Assembly: GCF_032452875.1 (NCBI RefSeq)
Contig: NW_026894342.1
Span: 81,249 to 145,248, forward strand
Source: Bos javanicus
Lineage: Eukaryota > Chordata > Mammalia > Artiodactyla > Bovidae
DNA: 64,000 nucleotides
Reading direction: 5' to 3'
The notes under the pieces are model-generated. The model was not told the origin of the DNA. It saw only the letters and a program-made list of their open reading frames with translations, and did not search any database. Positions 12,000-26,430 of the stretch are shown here, piece after piece (positions within the stretch are counted from its first letter, which is position 1; the number at the start of each line of letters is the position of its first letter). The translations under genes were made by a program, and so were the position numbers.

Positions 12000-13500
12000 C
12001 AGTGCATGATCAGACACGTGATCAGTGCATGATCAGTCACGTGATCAGTGCATGATCAGCCACGTGATCAGTGCATGATCAGTCACGTGATCAGTGCATG
12101 ATCAGCCACGTGATCAGTGCATGATCAGGCACGTGATCAGTGTATGATCAGCCACGTGATCAGTGCATGATCAGCCACGTGATCAGTGCATGATCAGTCA
12201 CGTGATCAGTGCATGATCAGTTATGTGATCAGTGCATGATCAGCCACGTGATCAGTGCATGATCAGCCACGTGATCAGTGCATGATCAATTACGTGATCA
12301 GTGCATGATCAGTCACGTGACCAGTACATGGTAGCTACGTGATCATTGCATGATCAGCCACGTGATCAGTGCATGATAGCCACGTGATCAGTGCATGATA
12401 GCCACGTGATCAGTGCATGATCAGTCATGTGATCAGTGCATGATAGCTACGTGATCATGCATGATCAGCCACGTGATCAGTGCATGATAGCCACGTGATC
12501 AGTGCATGATCAGTCACGTGATCAGTGCATGATCAGTCACGTGATCAGTGCATGATCAGCCACGTGATCAGTGCATGATCAGCCACGTGATCAGTGCATG
12601 ATCAGCCACGTGATCAGTGCATGATAGCCACGTGATCAGTGCATGATCAGTCACGTGATCAGTGCATGATCAGTCACGTGATCAGTGCATGATCAGCCAC
12701 GTGATCAGTGCATGATCAATTACGTGATCAGTGCATGATCAGTCACGTGACCAGTGCATGGTAGCCACGTGATCAGTGCATGATCAGCCACGTGATCAGT
12801 GCATGATAGCCACGTGATCAGTGCATGATAGCCACGTGATCAGTGCATGATCAGTCACGTGATGCATGATCAGCCACGTGATCAGTGCATGATAGCCACG
12901 TGATCAGTGCATGATCAGCCACGTGATCAGTGCATGATAGCCACGTGATCAGTGCATGATCAGTCACGTGATACATGTGTGATCAGCCACGTGATCAGTG
13001 CATGATCAGCCACGTGATCAGTGCATGATCAATTACGTGATCAGTGCATGATCAGTCACGTGACCAGTACATGGTAGCTGCGTGATCATGCATGATCAGC
13101 CACGTGATCAGTGCATGATAGCCACGTGATCAGTGCATGATCAGTCACGTGATCAGTGCATGATCAGTCACGTGATCAGTGCATGATCAGCCACGTGATC
13201 AGTGCATGATCAGCACGTGATCAGTGCATGATCAGCCACGTGATCAGTGCATGATAGCCACGTGATCAGTGCATGATCAGTCACGTGATCAGTGCATGAT
13301 CAGTCACGTGATCAGTGCATGATCAGCCACGTGATCAGTGCATGATCAGCCACGTGATCAGTGCATGATCAGTCACGTGATCAGTGCATGATCAGTCACG
13401 TGACCAGTACATGGTAGCTACGTGATCATTGCATGATCAGCCACGTGATCAGTGCATGATAGCCACGTGATCAGTGCATGATCAGTCACGTGATCAGTGC
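12000..13500. repeat. Near-consensus monomer tract (unit 6)
   Basis: Long run of plain monomers, with AATTACG modules at 12288, 12718 and 13031 marking remnants of module A/B structure. Spacing between them is irregular (430 and 313 bp). Boundaries approximate. Confidence 0.78.
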
Positions 13501-14716
13501 ATGATCAGTCATGTGACCAGTACATGGTAGCTGCGTGATCGTGGCATGATCAGCCACGTGATCAGTGCATGATAGCCACGTGATCAGTGCATGATCAGAC
13601 ACGTGATCAGTGCATGATCAGTCACGTGATCAGTGCATGATCAGCCACGTGATCAGTGCATGATCAGGCACGTGATCAGTGTATGTCCAGCCACGTGATC
13701 AGTGCATGATAGCCACGTGATCAGTGCATGATCAGTCACGTGATCAGTGCATGATCAGTTACGTGATCAGTGCATGATCAGCCACGTGATCAGTGCATGA
13801 TCAATTACGTGATCAGTGCATGATCAGTCACGTGACCAGTACATGGTAGCTACGTGATCATTGCATGATCAGCCACGTGATCAGTGCATGATAGCCACGT
13901 GATCAGTGCATGATAGCCACGTGATCAGTGCATGATCAGTCATGTGATACGTGTGTGATCAGCCACGTGATCAGTGCATGATATCCACGTGATCAGTGCA
14001 TGACAGCCACGTGATCAGTGCATGAGAGCCACGGGATCAGTGCATGATCAGTCACGTGATACATGTGTGATCAGCCACGTGATCAGTGCATGATGAGCCA
14101 CGTGATCAGTGCAGGATCAATTACGTGATCAGTGCATGATCAGTCACGTGACCAGTACATGGTTGCTACGTGATCGTTGCATGATCAGCCACGTGAGCAG
14201 AGCATGATAGCCACGTGATCAGTGCATGATCAGTCACGTGATCAGTACATGATCAGTCACGTGAACAGTGCATGATCATTTACGTGATCTTTGCATGATC
14301 AGTCACGTTACCAGTATATGGTTGCTACGTGATCATTCCATGACGAGCCACGTGAGCAGTGCATGATAGCCACGTGATGTGTGCATGAGTTACGTGAGCA
14401 GAGTATGATCAGCCACGTGATCAGTGCATGAGTGCCACGTGATCAGTGCATGATATGTCACGTGACAGGTGTGTGATCAGCCACGTGAACAGTGCATGTT
14501 CAGCCACGTGATCAGTGCATGATAGCCACGTGATCAGTGCATGATCAGTTACGTGAGCAGTGTATGATCAGCCACGTGATCAGTGCATGGTCAGACACGT
14601 GAACAGTGTATGATCAGCCACGTGATCAGTGCATGATATCCAAGTGATCAGTGCATGATCATCACGTGATCAGTGTATGATCAGCCACGTGAACAGTGCA
14701 TGCTCAGTCACGTGAT

Positions 14717-14960
14717 CTGGGCCTGCTGAGCTGCGTGATTACTGTCTGCTCATCTGCTTGACAATTGCCAGCTGAGCTGCACGATTCCTGCCTGTCATCT
14801 GCTTGACAATTGCCAGCTGTGCTGCGTAATTCCTGCCTGCTCAGCTGCTTGATTATTGCCAGCTGAGCAGCATGATTCCTCACACCTGAGTTCCATGATT
14901 ATTGCCTGCTGACTGTTTGATTCGTGCCTACTCAGCTCTTTGTTTATTGCCTCCAGAGGC
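14717..14960. repeat. D block copy 7
   Basis: No difference from copy 2 noticed; first D block after the 3466 bp interval. Confidence 0.93.
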
Positions 14961-16553
14961 ACATGATCAGTGTATGATAGCAAACATGATCAGCGCATGA
15001 TCAGTCACATGATCAGCGCCATTAAGTCACGTGATCACTACATGATAGTCATGTGATCAGTCCATGCTCAGTCACGGTATCAGTGCATGATCAGCCACGT
15101 GATCAGTGCATGATCTGTCACAAGATTAGTGTATGATCATCCACGTGATCAGTGCACGGGCAGTCATGTGATCAGTGCATGATATAGACGTGAACAGTGC
15201 ATGATCAGTCTCGTGATCAGTGCATGATAGCCACGTGATCAGTGCATGATCAGTCACCTGATGGGTGTATGATCATTCACGTGACCTGTACATGGTAGCT
15301 ACATGATCATTGCATGATCAGCCACGTGAGTAGTTCATGATAGCCACGTGATCACTGCATGATCAGTCACGTGATCAGTGCATGATCAGTCATGTGACCA
15401 GTACATGGTAGCTGCGTGATCATGGCATGATCAGCCACGTGAGCAGTGCATGATAGCCACGTGATCAGTGCATGATCAGACACGAGATCAGTGCATGATC
15501 AGTCACGTGATCAGTGCATGATCAGCCACGTGATCAGTGCATGACCAGGCACGTGATCAGTGCATGTCCAGCCAAGTGATCAGTGCATGATAGCCACGTG
15601 ATCAGTGCATGATCAGTCACGTGATCAGTGCATGATCAGTTATGTGATCAGTGTATGATCAGCCACGTGATCAGTGCATGATCAGCCACATGATCAGTGC
15701 ATGATCAATTACGTGATCAGTGCATGATCAGTCACGTGACCAGTACATGGTAGCTACGTGATCAGTGCATGATCAGCCACGTGATCAGTGCATGATCAGC
15801 CACATGATCAGTGCATGATATCCACGTGATCAGTGCATGACAGCCACGTGATCAGTGCATGAGAGCCACGGGATCAGTGCATGATCAGTCACGTGATACA
15901 TGTGTGATCAGCCACGTGATCAGTGCATGATGAGCCACGTGATCAGTGCAGGATCAATTACGTGATCAGTGCATGATCAGTCACGTGACCAGTACATGGT
16001 TGCTACGTGATCGTTGCATGATCAGCCACGTGAGCAGAGCATGATAGCCACGTGGTCAGTGCATGATCAGTCACGTGATCAGTACATGATCAGTCACGTG
16101 AACAGTGCATGATCATTTACGTGATCTTTGCATGATCAGTCACGTTACCAGTATATGGTTGCTACGTGATCATTCCATGACGAGCCACGTGAGCAGTGCA
16201 TGATAGCCACGTGATGTGTGCATGAGTTACGTGAGCAGAGTATGATCAGCCACGTGATCAGTGCATGAGTGCCACGTGATCAGTGCATGATATGTCACGT
16301 GACAGGTGTGTGATCAGCCACGTGAACAGTGCATGTTCAGCCACGTGATCAGTGCATGATAGCCACGTGATCAGTGCATGATCAGTTACGTGAGCAGTGT
16401 ATGATCAGCCACGTGATCAGTGCATGATCAGACACGTGAACAGTGTATGATCAGCCACGTGATCAGTGCATGATATCCAAGTGATCAGTGCATGATCATC
16501 ACGTGATCAGTGTATGATCAGCCACGTGAACAGTGCATGCTCAGTCACGTGAT
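14717..16553. repeat. HOR unit 7 (1837 bp)
   Basis: Shorter than the 1926 bp form by 89 bp. At about 15760-15800 the end of module A, the TGATAGC run and the ATACGTGTGTG marker are missing, and the sequence passes directly to CACATGATCAG and GATATCC. The rest is standard. Confidence 0.92.
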
Positions 16554-16797
16554 CTGGGCCTGCTGAGCTGCGTGATTACTGTCTGCTCATCTGCTTGACA
16601 ATTGCCAGCTGAGCTGCACGATTCCTGCCTGTCATCTGCTTGACAATTGCCAGCTGTGCTGCGTAATTCCTGCCTGTTCAGCTGCTTGATTATTGCCAGC
16701 TGAGCAGCATGATTCCTCACACCTGAGTTCCATGATTATTGCCTGCTGACTGTTTGATTCGTGCCTACTCAGCTCTTTGTTTATTGCCTCCAGAGGC
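16554..16797. repeat. D block copy 8 (one substitution)
   Basis: C-to-T at 16677 (TGCCTGTTCAG instead of TGCCTGCTCAG). Otherwise as copy 2. Confidence 0.93.
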
Positions 16798-18479
16798 ACA
16801 TGATCAGTGTATGATAGCAAACATGATCAGCGCATGATCAGTCACATGATCAGCGCCATTAAGTCACGTGATCACTACATGATAGTCATGTGATCAGTCC
16901 ATGCTCAGTCACGGTATCAGTGCATGATCAGCCACGTGATCAGTGCATGATCTGTCACAAGATTAGTGTATGATCATCCACGTGATCAGTGCACGGGCAG
17001 TCATGTGATCAGTGCATGATATAGACGTGAACAGTGCATGATCAGTCTCGTGATCAGTGCATGATAGCCACGTGATCAGTGCATGATCAGTCACCTGATG
17101 GGTGTATGATCATTCACGTGACCTGTACATGGTAGCTACATGATCATTGCATGATCAGCCACGTGAGTAGTTCATGATAGCCACGTGATCACTGCATGAT
17201 CAGTCACGTGATCAGTGCATGATCAGTCATGTGACCAGTACATGGTAGCTGCGTGATCATGGCATGATCAGCCACGTGAGCAGTGCATGATAGCCACGTG
17301 ATCAGTGCATGATCAGACACGAGATCAGTGCATGATCAGTCACGTGATCAGTGCATGATCAGCCACGTGATCAGTGCATGACCAGGCACGTGATCAGTGT
17401 ATGTCCAGCCAAGTGATCAGTGCATGATAGCCACGTGATCAGTGCATGATCAGTCACGTGATCAGTGCATGATCAGTTATGTGATCAGTGTATGATCAGC
17501 CACGTGATCAGTGCATGATCAGCCACATGATCAGTGCATGATCAATTACGTGATCAGTGCATGATCAGTCACGTGACCAGTACATGGTAGCTACGTGATC
17601 ATTGCCTGATCAGCCACGTGATCAGTGCATGATAGCCACGTGATCAGTGCATGATAGCCACGTGATCAGTGCATGATAGCCACGTGATCAGTGCATGATC
17701 AGTCATGTGATACGTGTGTGATCAGCCACATGATCAGTGCATGATATCCACGTGATCAGTGCATGACAGCCACGTGATCAGTGCATGAGAGCCACGGGAT
17801 CAGTGCATGATCAGTCACGTGATACATGTGTGATCAGCCACGTGATCAGTGCATGATGAGCCACGTGATCAGTGCAGGATCAATTACGTGATCAGTGCAT
17901 GATCAGTCACGTGACCAGTACATGGTTGCTACGTGATCGTTGCATGATCAGCCACGTGAGCAGAGCATGATAGCCACGTGGTCAGTGCATGATCAGTCAC
18001 GTGATCAGTACATGATCAGTCACGTGAACAGTGCATGATCATTTACGTGATCTTTGCATGATCAGTCACGTTACCAGTATATGGTTGCTACGTGATCATT
18101 CCATGACGAGCCACGTGAGCAGTGCATGATAGCCACGTGATGTGTGCATGAGTTACGTGAGCAGAGTATGATCAGCCACGTGATCAGTGCATGAGTGCCA
18201 CGTGATCAGTGCATGATATGTCACGTGACAGGTGTGTGATCAGCCACGTGAACAGTGCATGTTCAGCCACGTGATCAGTGCATGATAGCCACGTGATCAG
18301 TGCATGATCAGTTACGTGAGCAGTGTATGATCAGCCACGTGATCAGTGCATGGTCAGACACGTGAACAGTGTATGATCAGCCACGTGATCAGTGCATGAT
18401 ATCCAAGTGATCAGTGCATGATCATCACGTGATCAGTGTATGATCAGCCACGTGAACAGTGCATGCTCAGTCACGTGAT
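16554..18479. repeat. HOR unit 8 (1926 bp)
   Basis: Full-length unit with three TGATAGC monomers after module A (about 17625-17690). Apart from one base in its D block (16677), I see no change of note from unit 5. Confidence 0.95.
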
Positions 18480-18723
18480 CTGGGCCTGCTGAGCTGCGTG
18501 ATTACTGTCTGCTCATCTGCTTGACAATTGCCAGCTGAGCTGCACGATTCCTGCCTGTCATCTGCTTGACAATTGCCAGCTGTGCTGCGTAATTCCTGCC
18601 TGCTCAGCTGCTTGATTATTGCCAGCTGAGCAGCATGATTCCTCACACCTGAGTTCCATGATTATTGCCTGCTGACTGTTTGATTCGTGCCTACTCAGCT
18701 CTTTGTTTATTGCCTCCAGAGGC
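18480..18723. repeat. D block copy 9
   Basis: Lacks the T at the position changed in copy 8; as copy 2. Confidence 0.93.
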
Positions 18724-20405
18724 ACATGATCAGTGTATGATAGCAAACATGATCAGCGCATGATCAGTCACATGATCAGCGCCATTAAGTCACGTGATCA
18801 CTACATGATAGTCATGTGATCAGTCCATGCTCAGTCACGGTATCAGTGCATGATCAGCCACGTGATCAGTGCATGATCTGTCACAAGATTAGTGTATGAT
18901 CATCCACGTGATCAGTGCACGGGCAGTCATGTGATCAGTGCATGATATAGACGTGAACAGTGCATGATCAGTCTCGTGATCAGTGCATGATAGCCACGTG
19001 ATCAGTGCATGATCAGTCACCTGATGGGTGTATGATCATTCACGTGACCTGTACATGGTAGCTACATGATCATTGCATGATCAGCCACGTGAGTAGTTCA
19101 TGATAGCCACGTGATCACTGCATGATCAGTCACGTGATCAGTGCATGATCAGTCATGTGACCAGTACATGGTAGCTGCGTGATCATGGCATGATCAGCCA
19201 CGTGAGCAGTGCATGATAGCCACGTGATCAGTGCATGATCAGACACGAGATCAGTGCATGATCAGTCACGTGATCAGTGCATGATCAGCCACGTGATCAG
19301 TGCATGACCAGGCACGTGATCAGTGTATGTCCAGCCAAGTGATCAGTGCATGATAGCCACGTGATCAGTGCATGATCAGTCACGTGATCAGTGCATGATC
19401 AGTTATGTGATCAGTGTATGATCAGCCACGTGATCAGTGCATGATCAGCCACATGATCAGTGCATGATCAATTACGTGATCAGTGCATGATCAGTCACGT
19501 GACCAGTACATGGTAGCTACGTGATCATTGCCTGATCAGCCACGTGATCAGTGCATGATAGCCACGTGATCAGTGCATGATAGCCACGTGATCAGTGCAT
19601 GATAGCCACGTGATCAGTGCATGATCAGTCATGTGATACGTGTGTGATCAGCCACATGATCAGTGCATGATATCCACGTGATCAGTGCATGACAGCCACG
19701 TGATCAGTGCATGAGAGCCACGGGATCAGTGCATGATCAGTCACGTGATACATGTGTGATCAGCCACGTGATCAGTGCATGATGAGCCACGTGATCAGTG
19801 CAGGATCAATTACGTGATCAGTGCATGATCAGTCACGTGACCAGTACATGGTTGCTACGTGATCGTTGCATGATCAGCCACGTGAGCAGAGCATGATAGC
19901 CACGTGGTCAGTGCATGATCAGTCACGTGATCAGTACATGATCAGTCACGTGAACAGTGCATGATCATTTACGTGATCTTTGCATGATCAGTCACGTTAC
20001 CAGTATATGGTTGCTACGTGATCATTCCATGACGAGCCACGTGAGCAGTGCATGATAGCCACGTGATGTGTGCATGAGTTACGTGAGCAGAGTATGATCA
20101 GCCACGTGATCAGTGCATGAGTGCCACGTGATCAGTGCATGATATGTCACGTGACAGGTGTGTGATCAGCCACGTGAACAGTGCATGTTCAGCCACGTGA
20201 TCAGTGCATGATAGCCACGTGATCAGTGCATGATCAGTTACGTGAGCAGTGTATGATCAGCCACGTGATCAGTGCATGGTCAGACACGTGAACAGTGTAT
20301 GATCAGCCACGTGATCAGTGCATGATATCCAAGTGATCAGTGCATGATCATCACGTGATCAGTGTATGATCAGCCACGTGAACAGTGCATGCTCAGTCAC
20401 GTGAT
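18480..20405. repeat. HOR unit 9 (1926 bp)
   Basis: Full-length unit with the three-monomer TGATAGC run. It follows unit 8 at exactly 1926 bp with the same markers in the same order; the pair looks like a recent tandem duplication. Confidence 0.95.
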
Positions 20406-20649
20406 CTGGGCCTGCTGAGCTGCGTGATTACTGTCTGCTCATCTGCTTGACAATTGCCAGCTGAGCTGCACGATTCCTGCCTGTCATCTGCTTGACAATT
20501 GCCAGCTGTGCTGCGTAATTCCTGCCTGCTCAGCTGCTTGATTATTGCCAGCTGAGCAGCATGATTCCTCACACCTGAGTTCCATGATTATTGCCTGCTG
20601 ACTGTTTGATTCGTGCCTACTCAGCTCTTTGTTTATTGCCTCCAGAGGC
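20406..20649. repeat. D block copy 10
   Basis: As copy 2; precedes a 3877 bp interval. Confidence 0.93.
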
Positions 20650-21199
20650 ACATGATCAGTGTATGATAGCAAACATGATCAGCGCATGATCAGTCACATG
20701 ATCAGCGCCATTAAGTCACGTGATCACTACATGATAGTCATGTGATCAGTCCATGCTCAGTCACGGTATCAGTGCATGATCAGCCACGTGATCAGTGCAT
20801 GATCTGTCACAAGATTAGTGTATGATCATCCACGTGATCAGTGCACGGGCAGTCATGTGATCAGTGCATGATATAGACGTGAACAGTGCATGATCAGTCT
20901 CGTGATCAGTGCATGATAGCCACGTGATCAGTGCATGATCAGTCACCTGATGGGTGTATGATCATTCACGTGACCTGTACATGGTAGCTACATGATCATT
21001 GCATGATCAGCCACGTGAGTAGTTCATGATAGCCACGTGATCACTGCATGATCAGTCACGTGATCAGTGCATGATCAGTCATGTGACCAGTACATGGTAG
21101 CTGCGTGATCATGGCATGATCAGCCACGTGAGCAGTGCATGATAGCCACGTGATCAGTGCATGATCAGACACGAGATCAGTGCATGATCAGTCACGTGA

Positions 21200-23160
21200 T
21201 CAGTGCATGATCAGCCACGTGATCAGTGCATGATCAGTCACGTGATCAGTGCATGATCAGCCACGTGATCAGTGCATGATCAGGCACGTGATCAGTGTAT
21301 GATCAGCCACGTGATCAGTGCATGATAGCCACGTGATCAGTGCATGATCAGTCACGTGATCAGTGCATGATCAGTTATGTGATCAGTGCATGATCAGCCA
21401 CGTGATCAGTGCATGATCAGCCACGTGATCAGTGCATGATCAATTACGTGATCAGTGCATGATCAGTCACGTGACCAGTACATGGTAGCTACGTGATCAT
21501 TGCATGATCAGCCACGTGATCAGTGCATGATAGCCACGTGATCAGTGCATGATCAGCCACGTGATCAGTGCATGATCAGTCACGTGATCAGTACATGGTA
21601 GCTACGTGATCATGCATGATCAGCCACGTGATCAGTGCATGATAGCCACGTGATCAGTGCATGATCAGCCACGTGATCAGTGCATGATCAGTCACGTGAT
21701 CAGTGCATGATCAGCCACGTGATCAGTGCATGATCAGCCACGTGATCAGTGCATGATCAGCCACGTGATCAGTGCATGATAGCCACGTGATCAGTGCATG
21801 ATCAGTCACGTGATCAGTGCATGATCAGCCACGTGATCAGTGCATGATCAGCCACGTGATCAGTGCATGATCAGTCACGTGATCAGTGCATGATCAGTCA
21901 CGTGACCAGTACATGGTAGCTACGTGATCATTGCATGATCAGCCACGTGATCAGTGCATGATAGCCACGTGATCAGTGCATGATAGCCACGTGATCAGTG
22001 CATGATCAGTCATGTGATACGTGTGTGATCAGCCACGTGATCAGTGCATGATATCCACGTGATCAGTGCATGACAGCCACGTGATCAGTGCATGAGAGCC
22101 ACGTGATCAGTGCATGATCAGTCACGTGATCATGTGTGATCAGCCACGTGATCAGTGCATGATCAGCCACGTGATCAGTGCATGATCAATTACGTGATCA
22201 GTGCATGATCAGTCACGTGACCAGTACATGGTAGCTGCGTGATCATGCATGATCAGCCACGTGATCAGTGCATGATAGCCACGTGATCAGTGCATGATCA
22301 GTCACGTGATCAGTGCATGATCAGTCACGTGATCAGTGCATGATCAGCCACGTGATCAGTGCATGATCAGGCACGTGATCAGTGCATGTCAGCCACGTGA
22401 TCAGTGCATGATAGCCACGTGATCAGTGCATGATCAGTCACGTGATCAGTGCATGATCAGTTACGTGATCAGTGCATGATCAGCCACGTGATCAGTGCAT
22501 GATCAGCCACGTGATCAGTGCATGATCAATTACGTGATCAGTGCATGATCAGTCACGTGACCAGTACATGGTAGCTACGTGATCATTGCATGATCAGCCA
22601 CGTGATCAGTGCATGATAGCCACGTGATCAGTGCATGATCAGCCACGTGATCAGTGCATGATCAGTCATGTGATCAGTACATGGTAGCTGCGTGATCAGT
22701 GCATGATCAGCCACGTGATCAGTGCATGATAGCCACGTGATCAGTGCATGATCAGTCACGTGATCAGTGCATGATCAGTCACGTGATCAGTGCATGATCA
22801 GCCACGTGATCAGTGCATGATCAGTCACGTGATCAGTGTATGATCAGCCACGTGATCAGTGCATGATAGCCACGTGATCAGTGCATGATCAGTCACGTGA
22901 TCAGTGCATGATCAGTCACGTGATCAGTGCATGATCAGCCACGTGATCAGTGCATGATCAGTCACGTGATCAGTGCATGATCAGTCACGTGATCAGTGCA
23001 TGATAGCTACGTGATCAGTGCATGATCAGCCACGTGATCAGTGCATGATAGCCACGTGATCAGTGCATGATCAGCCACGTGATCAGTGCATGATCAGCCA
23101 CGTGATCAGTGCATGATCAGCCACGTGATCAGTGCATGATCAGTCACGTGATCAGTGCAT
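21200..23160. repeat. Near-consensus monomer tract (unit 10)
   Basis: About 2 kb of plain monomers with remnants such as CAGGCACGTG at about 21282 and 22369. The normal order resumes at the CCAGGCACGTG marker near 23163. Boundaries approximate. Confidence 0.78.
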
Positions 23161-24282
23161 GACCAGGCACGTGATCAGTGTATGTCAGCCAAGTGATCAG
23201 TGCATGATAGCCACGTGATCAGTGCATGATCAGTCACGTGATCAGTGCATGATCAGTTATGTGATCAGTGTATGATCAGCCACGTGATCAGTGCATGATC
23301 AGCCACATGATCAGTGCATGATCAATTACGTGATCAGTGCATGATCAGTCACGTGACCAGTACATGGTAGCTACGTGATCATTGCCTGATCAGCCACGTG
23401 ATCAGTGCATGATAGCCACGTGATCAGTGCATGATAGCCACGTGATCAGTGCATGATCAGTCATGTGATACGTGTGTGATCAGCCACATGATCAGTGCAT
23501 GATATCCACGTGATCAGTGCATGACAGCCACGTGATCAGTGCATGAGAGCCACGTGATCAGTGCATGATCAGTCACGTGATACATGTGTGATCAGCCACG
23601 TGATCAGTGCATGATGAGCCACGTGATCAGTGCAGGATCAATTACGTGATCAGTGCATGATCAGTCACGTGACCAGTACATGGTTGCTACGTGATCGTTG
23701 CATGATCAGCCACGTGAGCAGAGCATGATAGCCACGTGATCAGTGCATGATCAGTCACGTGATCAGTACATGATCAGTCACGTGAACAGTGCATGATCAT
23801 TTACGTGATCTTTGCATGATCAGTCACGTTACCAGTATATGGTTGCTACGTGATCATTCCATGACGAGCCACGTGAGCAGTGCATGATAGCCACGTGATG
23901 TGTGCATGAGTTACGTGAGCAGAGTATGATCAGCCACGTGATCAGTGCATGATAGCCACGTGATCAGTGCATGATATGTCACGTGACAGGTGTGTGATCA
24001 GCCACGTGAACAGTGCATGTTCAGCCACGTGATCAGTGCATGATAGCCACGTGATCAGTGCATGATCAGTTACGTGAGCAGTGTATGATCAGCCACGTGA
24101 TCAGTGCATGGTCAGACACGTGATCAGTGTATGATCAGCCACGTGATCAGTGCATGATCATCACGTGAACAGTGTATGATCAGCCACGTGATCAGTGCAT
24201 GATATCCAAGTGATCAGTGCATGATCATCACGTGATCAGTGTATGATCAGCCACGTGAACAGTGCATGCTCAGTCACGTGAT

Positions 24283-24526
24283 CTGGGCCTGCTGAGCTGC
24301 GTGATTACTGTCTGCTCATCTGCTTGACAATTGCCAGCTGAGCTGCACGATTCCTGCCTGTCATCTGCTTGACAATTGCCAGCTGTGCTGCGTAATTCCT
24401 GCCTGCTCAGCTGCTTGATTATTGCCAGCTGAGCAGCATGATTCCTCACACCTGAGTTCCATGATTATTGCCTGCTGACTGTTTGATTCGTGCCTACTCA
24501 GCTCTTTGTTTATTGCCTCCAGAGGC
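24283..24526. repeat. D block copy 11
   Basis: As copy 2. Confidence 0.93.
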
Positions 24527-26186
24527 ACATGATCAGTGTATGATAGCAAACATGATCAGCGCATGATCAGTCACATGATCAGCGCCATTAAGTCACGTGA
24601 TCACTACATGATAGTCATGTGATCAGTCCATGCTCAGTCACGGTATCAGTGCATGATCAGCCACGTGATCAGTGCATGATCTGTCACAAGATTAGTGTAT
24701 GATCATCCACGTGATCAGTGCACGGGCAGTCATGTGATCAGTGCATGATATAGACGTGAACAGTGCATGATCAGTCTCGTGATCAGTGCATGATAGCCAC
24801 GTGATCAGTGCATGATCAGTCACCTGATGGGTGTATGATCATTCACGTGACCTGTACATGGTAGCTACATGATCATTGCATGATCAGCCACGTGAGTAGT
24901 TCATGATAGCCACGTGATCACTGCATGATCAGTCACGTGATCAGTGCATGATCAGTCATGTGACCAGTACATGGTAGCTGCGTGATCATGGCATGATCAG
25001 CCACGTGAGCAGTGCATGATAGCCACGTGATCAGTGCATGATCAGACACGAGATCAGTGCATGATCAGTCACGTGATCAGTGCATGATCAGCCACGTGAT
25101 CAGTGCATGACCAGGCACGTGATCAGTGTATGTCCAGCCAAGTGATCAGTGCATGATAGCCACGTGATCAGTGCATGATCAGTCACGTGATCAGTGCATG
25201 ATCAGTTATGTGATCAGTGTATGATCAGCCACGTGATCAGTGCATGATCAGCCACATGATCAGTGCATGATCAATTACGTGATCAGTGCATGATCAGTCA
25301 CGTGACCAGTACATGGTAGCTACGTGATCATTGCCTGATCAGCCACGTGATCAGTGCATGATAGCCACGTGATCAGTGCATGATAGCCACGTGATCAGTG
25401 CATGATCAGTCATGTGATACGTGTGTGATCAGCCACATGATCAGTGCATGATATCCACGTGATCAGTGCATGACAGCCACGTGATCAGTGCATGAGAGCC
25501 ACGGGATCAGTGCATGATCAGTCACGTGATACATGTGTGATCAGCCACGTGATCAGTGCATGATGAGCCACGTGATCAGTGCAGGATCAATTACGTGATC
25601 AGTGCATGATCAGTCACGTGACCAGTACATGGTTGCTACGTGATCGTTGCATGATCAGCCACGTGAGCAGAGCATGATAGCCACGTGGTCAGTGCATGAT
25701 CAGTCACGTGATCAGTACATGATCAGTCACGTGAACAGTGCATGATCATTTACGTGATCTTTGCATGATCAGTCACGTTACCAGTATATGGTTGCTACGT
25801 GATCATTCCATGACGAGCCACGTGAGCAGTGCATGATAGCCACGTGATGTGTGCATGAGTTACGTGAGCAGAGTATGATCAGCCACGTGATCAGTGCATG
25901 AGTGCCACGTGATCAGTGCATGATATGTCACGTGACAGGTGTGTGATCAGCCACGTGAACAGTGCATGTTCAGCCACGTGATCAGTGCATGATAGCCACG
26001 TGATCAGTGCATGATCAGTTACGTGAGCAGTGTATGATCAGCCACGTGATCAGTGCATGGTCAGACACGTGAACAGTGTATGATCAGCCACGTGATCAGT
26101 GCATGATATCCAAGTGATCAGTGCATGATCATCACGTGATCAGTGTATGATCAGCCACGTGAACAGTGCATGCTCAGTCACGTGAT
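24283..26186. repeat. HOR unit 11 (1904 bp)
   Basis: Standard unit with two TGATAGC monomers after module A. Marker order as in the reference unit. Confidence 0.95.
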
Positions 26187-26430
26187 CTGGGCCTGCTGAG
26201 CTGCGTGATTACTGTCTGCTCATCTGCTTGACAATTGCCAGCTGAGCTGCACGATTCCTGCCTGTCATCTGCTTGACAATTGCCAGCTGTGCTGCGTAAT
26301 TCCTGCCTGCTCAGCTGCTTGATTATTGCCAGCTGAGCAGCATGATTCCTCACACCTGAGTTCCATGATTATTGCCTGCTGACTGTTTGATTCGTGCCTA
26401 CTCAGCTCTTTGTTTATTGCCTCCAGAGGC
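26187..26430. repeat. D block copy 12
   Basis: As copy 2. Confidence 0.93.

Larger units (their letters stand above)
11251..14716. repeat. HOR unit 6 (3466 bp, expanded)
   Basis: The left marker CAGTCATGTGACCAG occurs at 11921 and again at 13506, 1585 bp apart; subtracting that leaves 1881 bp, close to a normal unit. Between about 12000 and 13500 most monomers are near consensus and the markers are sparse. No second D block is present, so part of a unit was inserted or the D block was lost. Confidence 0.9.
20406..24282. repeat. HOR unit 10 (3877 bp, expanded)
   Basis: Normal for the first ~780 bp, then near-consensus monomers from about 21200 to 23160, then a normal right half. The right half ends with an additional GATCATCACGTGAACAG monomer at about 24160, ahead of the usual ATATCCAAGTG. 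Unit 23 has the same total length and the same extra monomer. No internal D block. Confidence 0.92.
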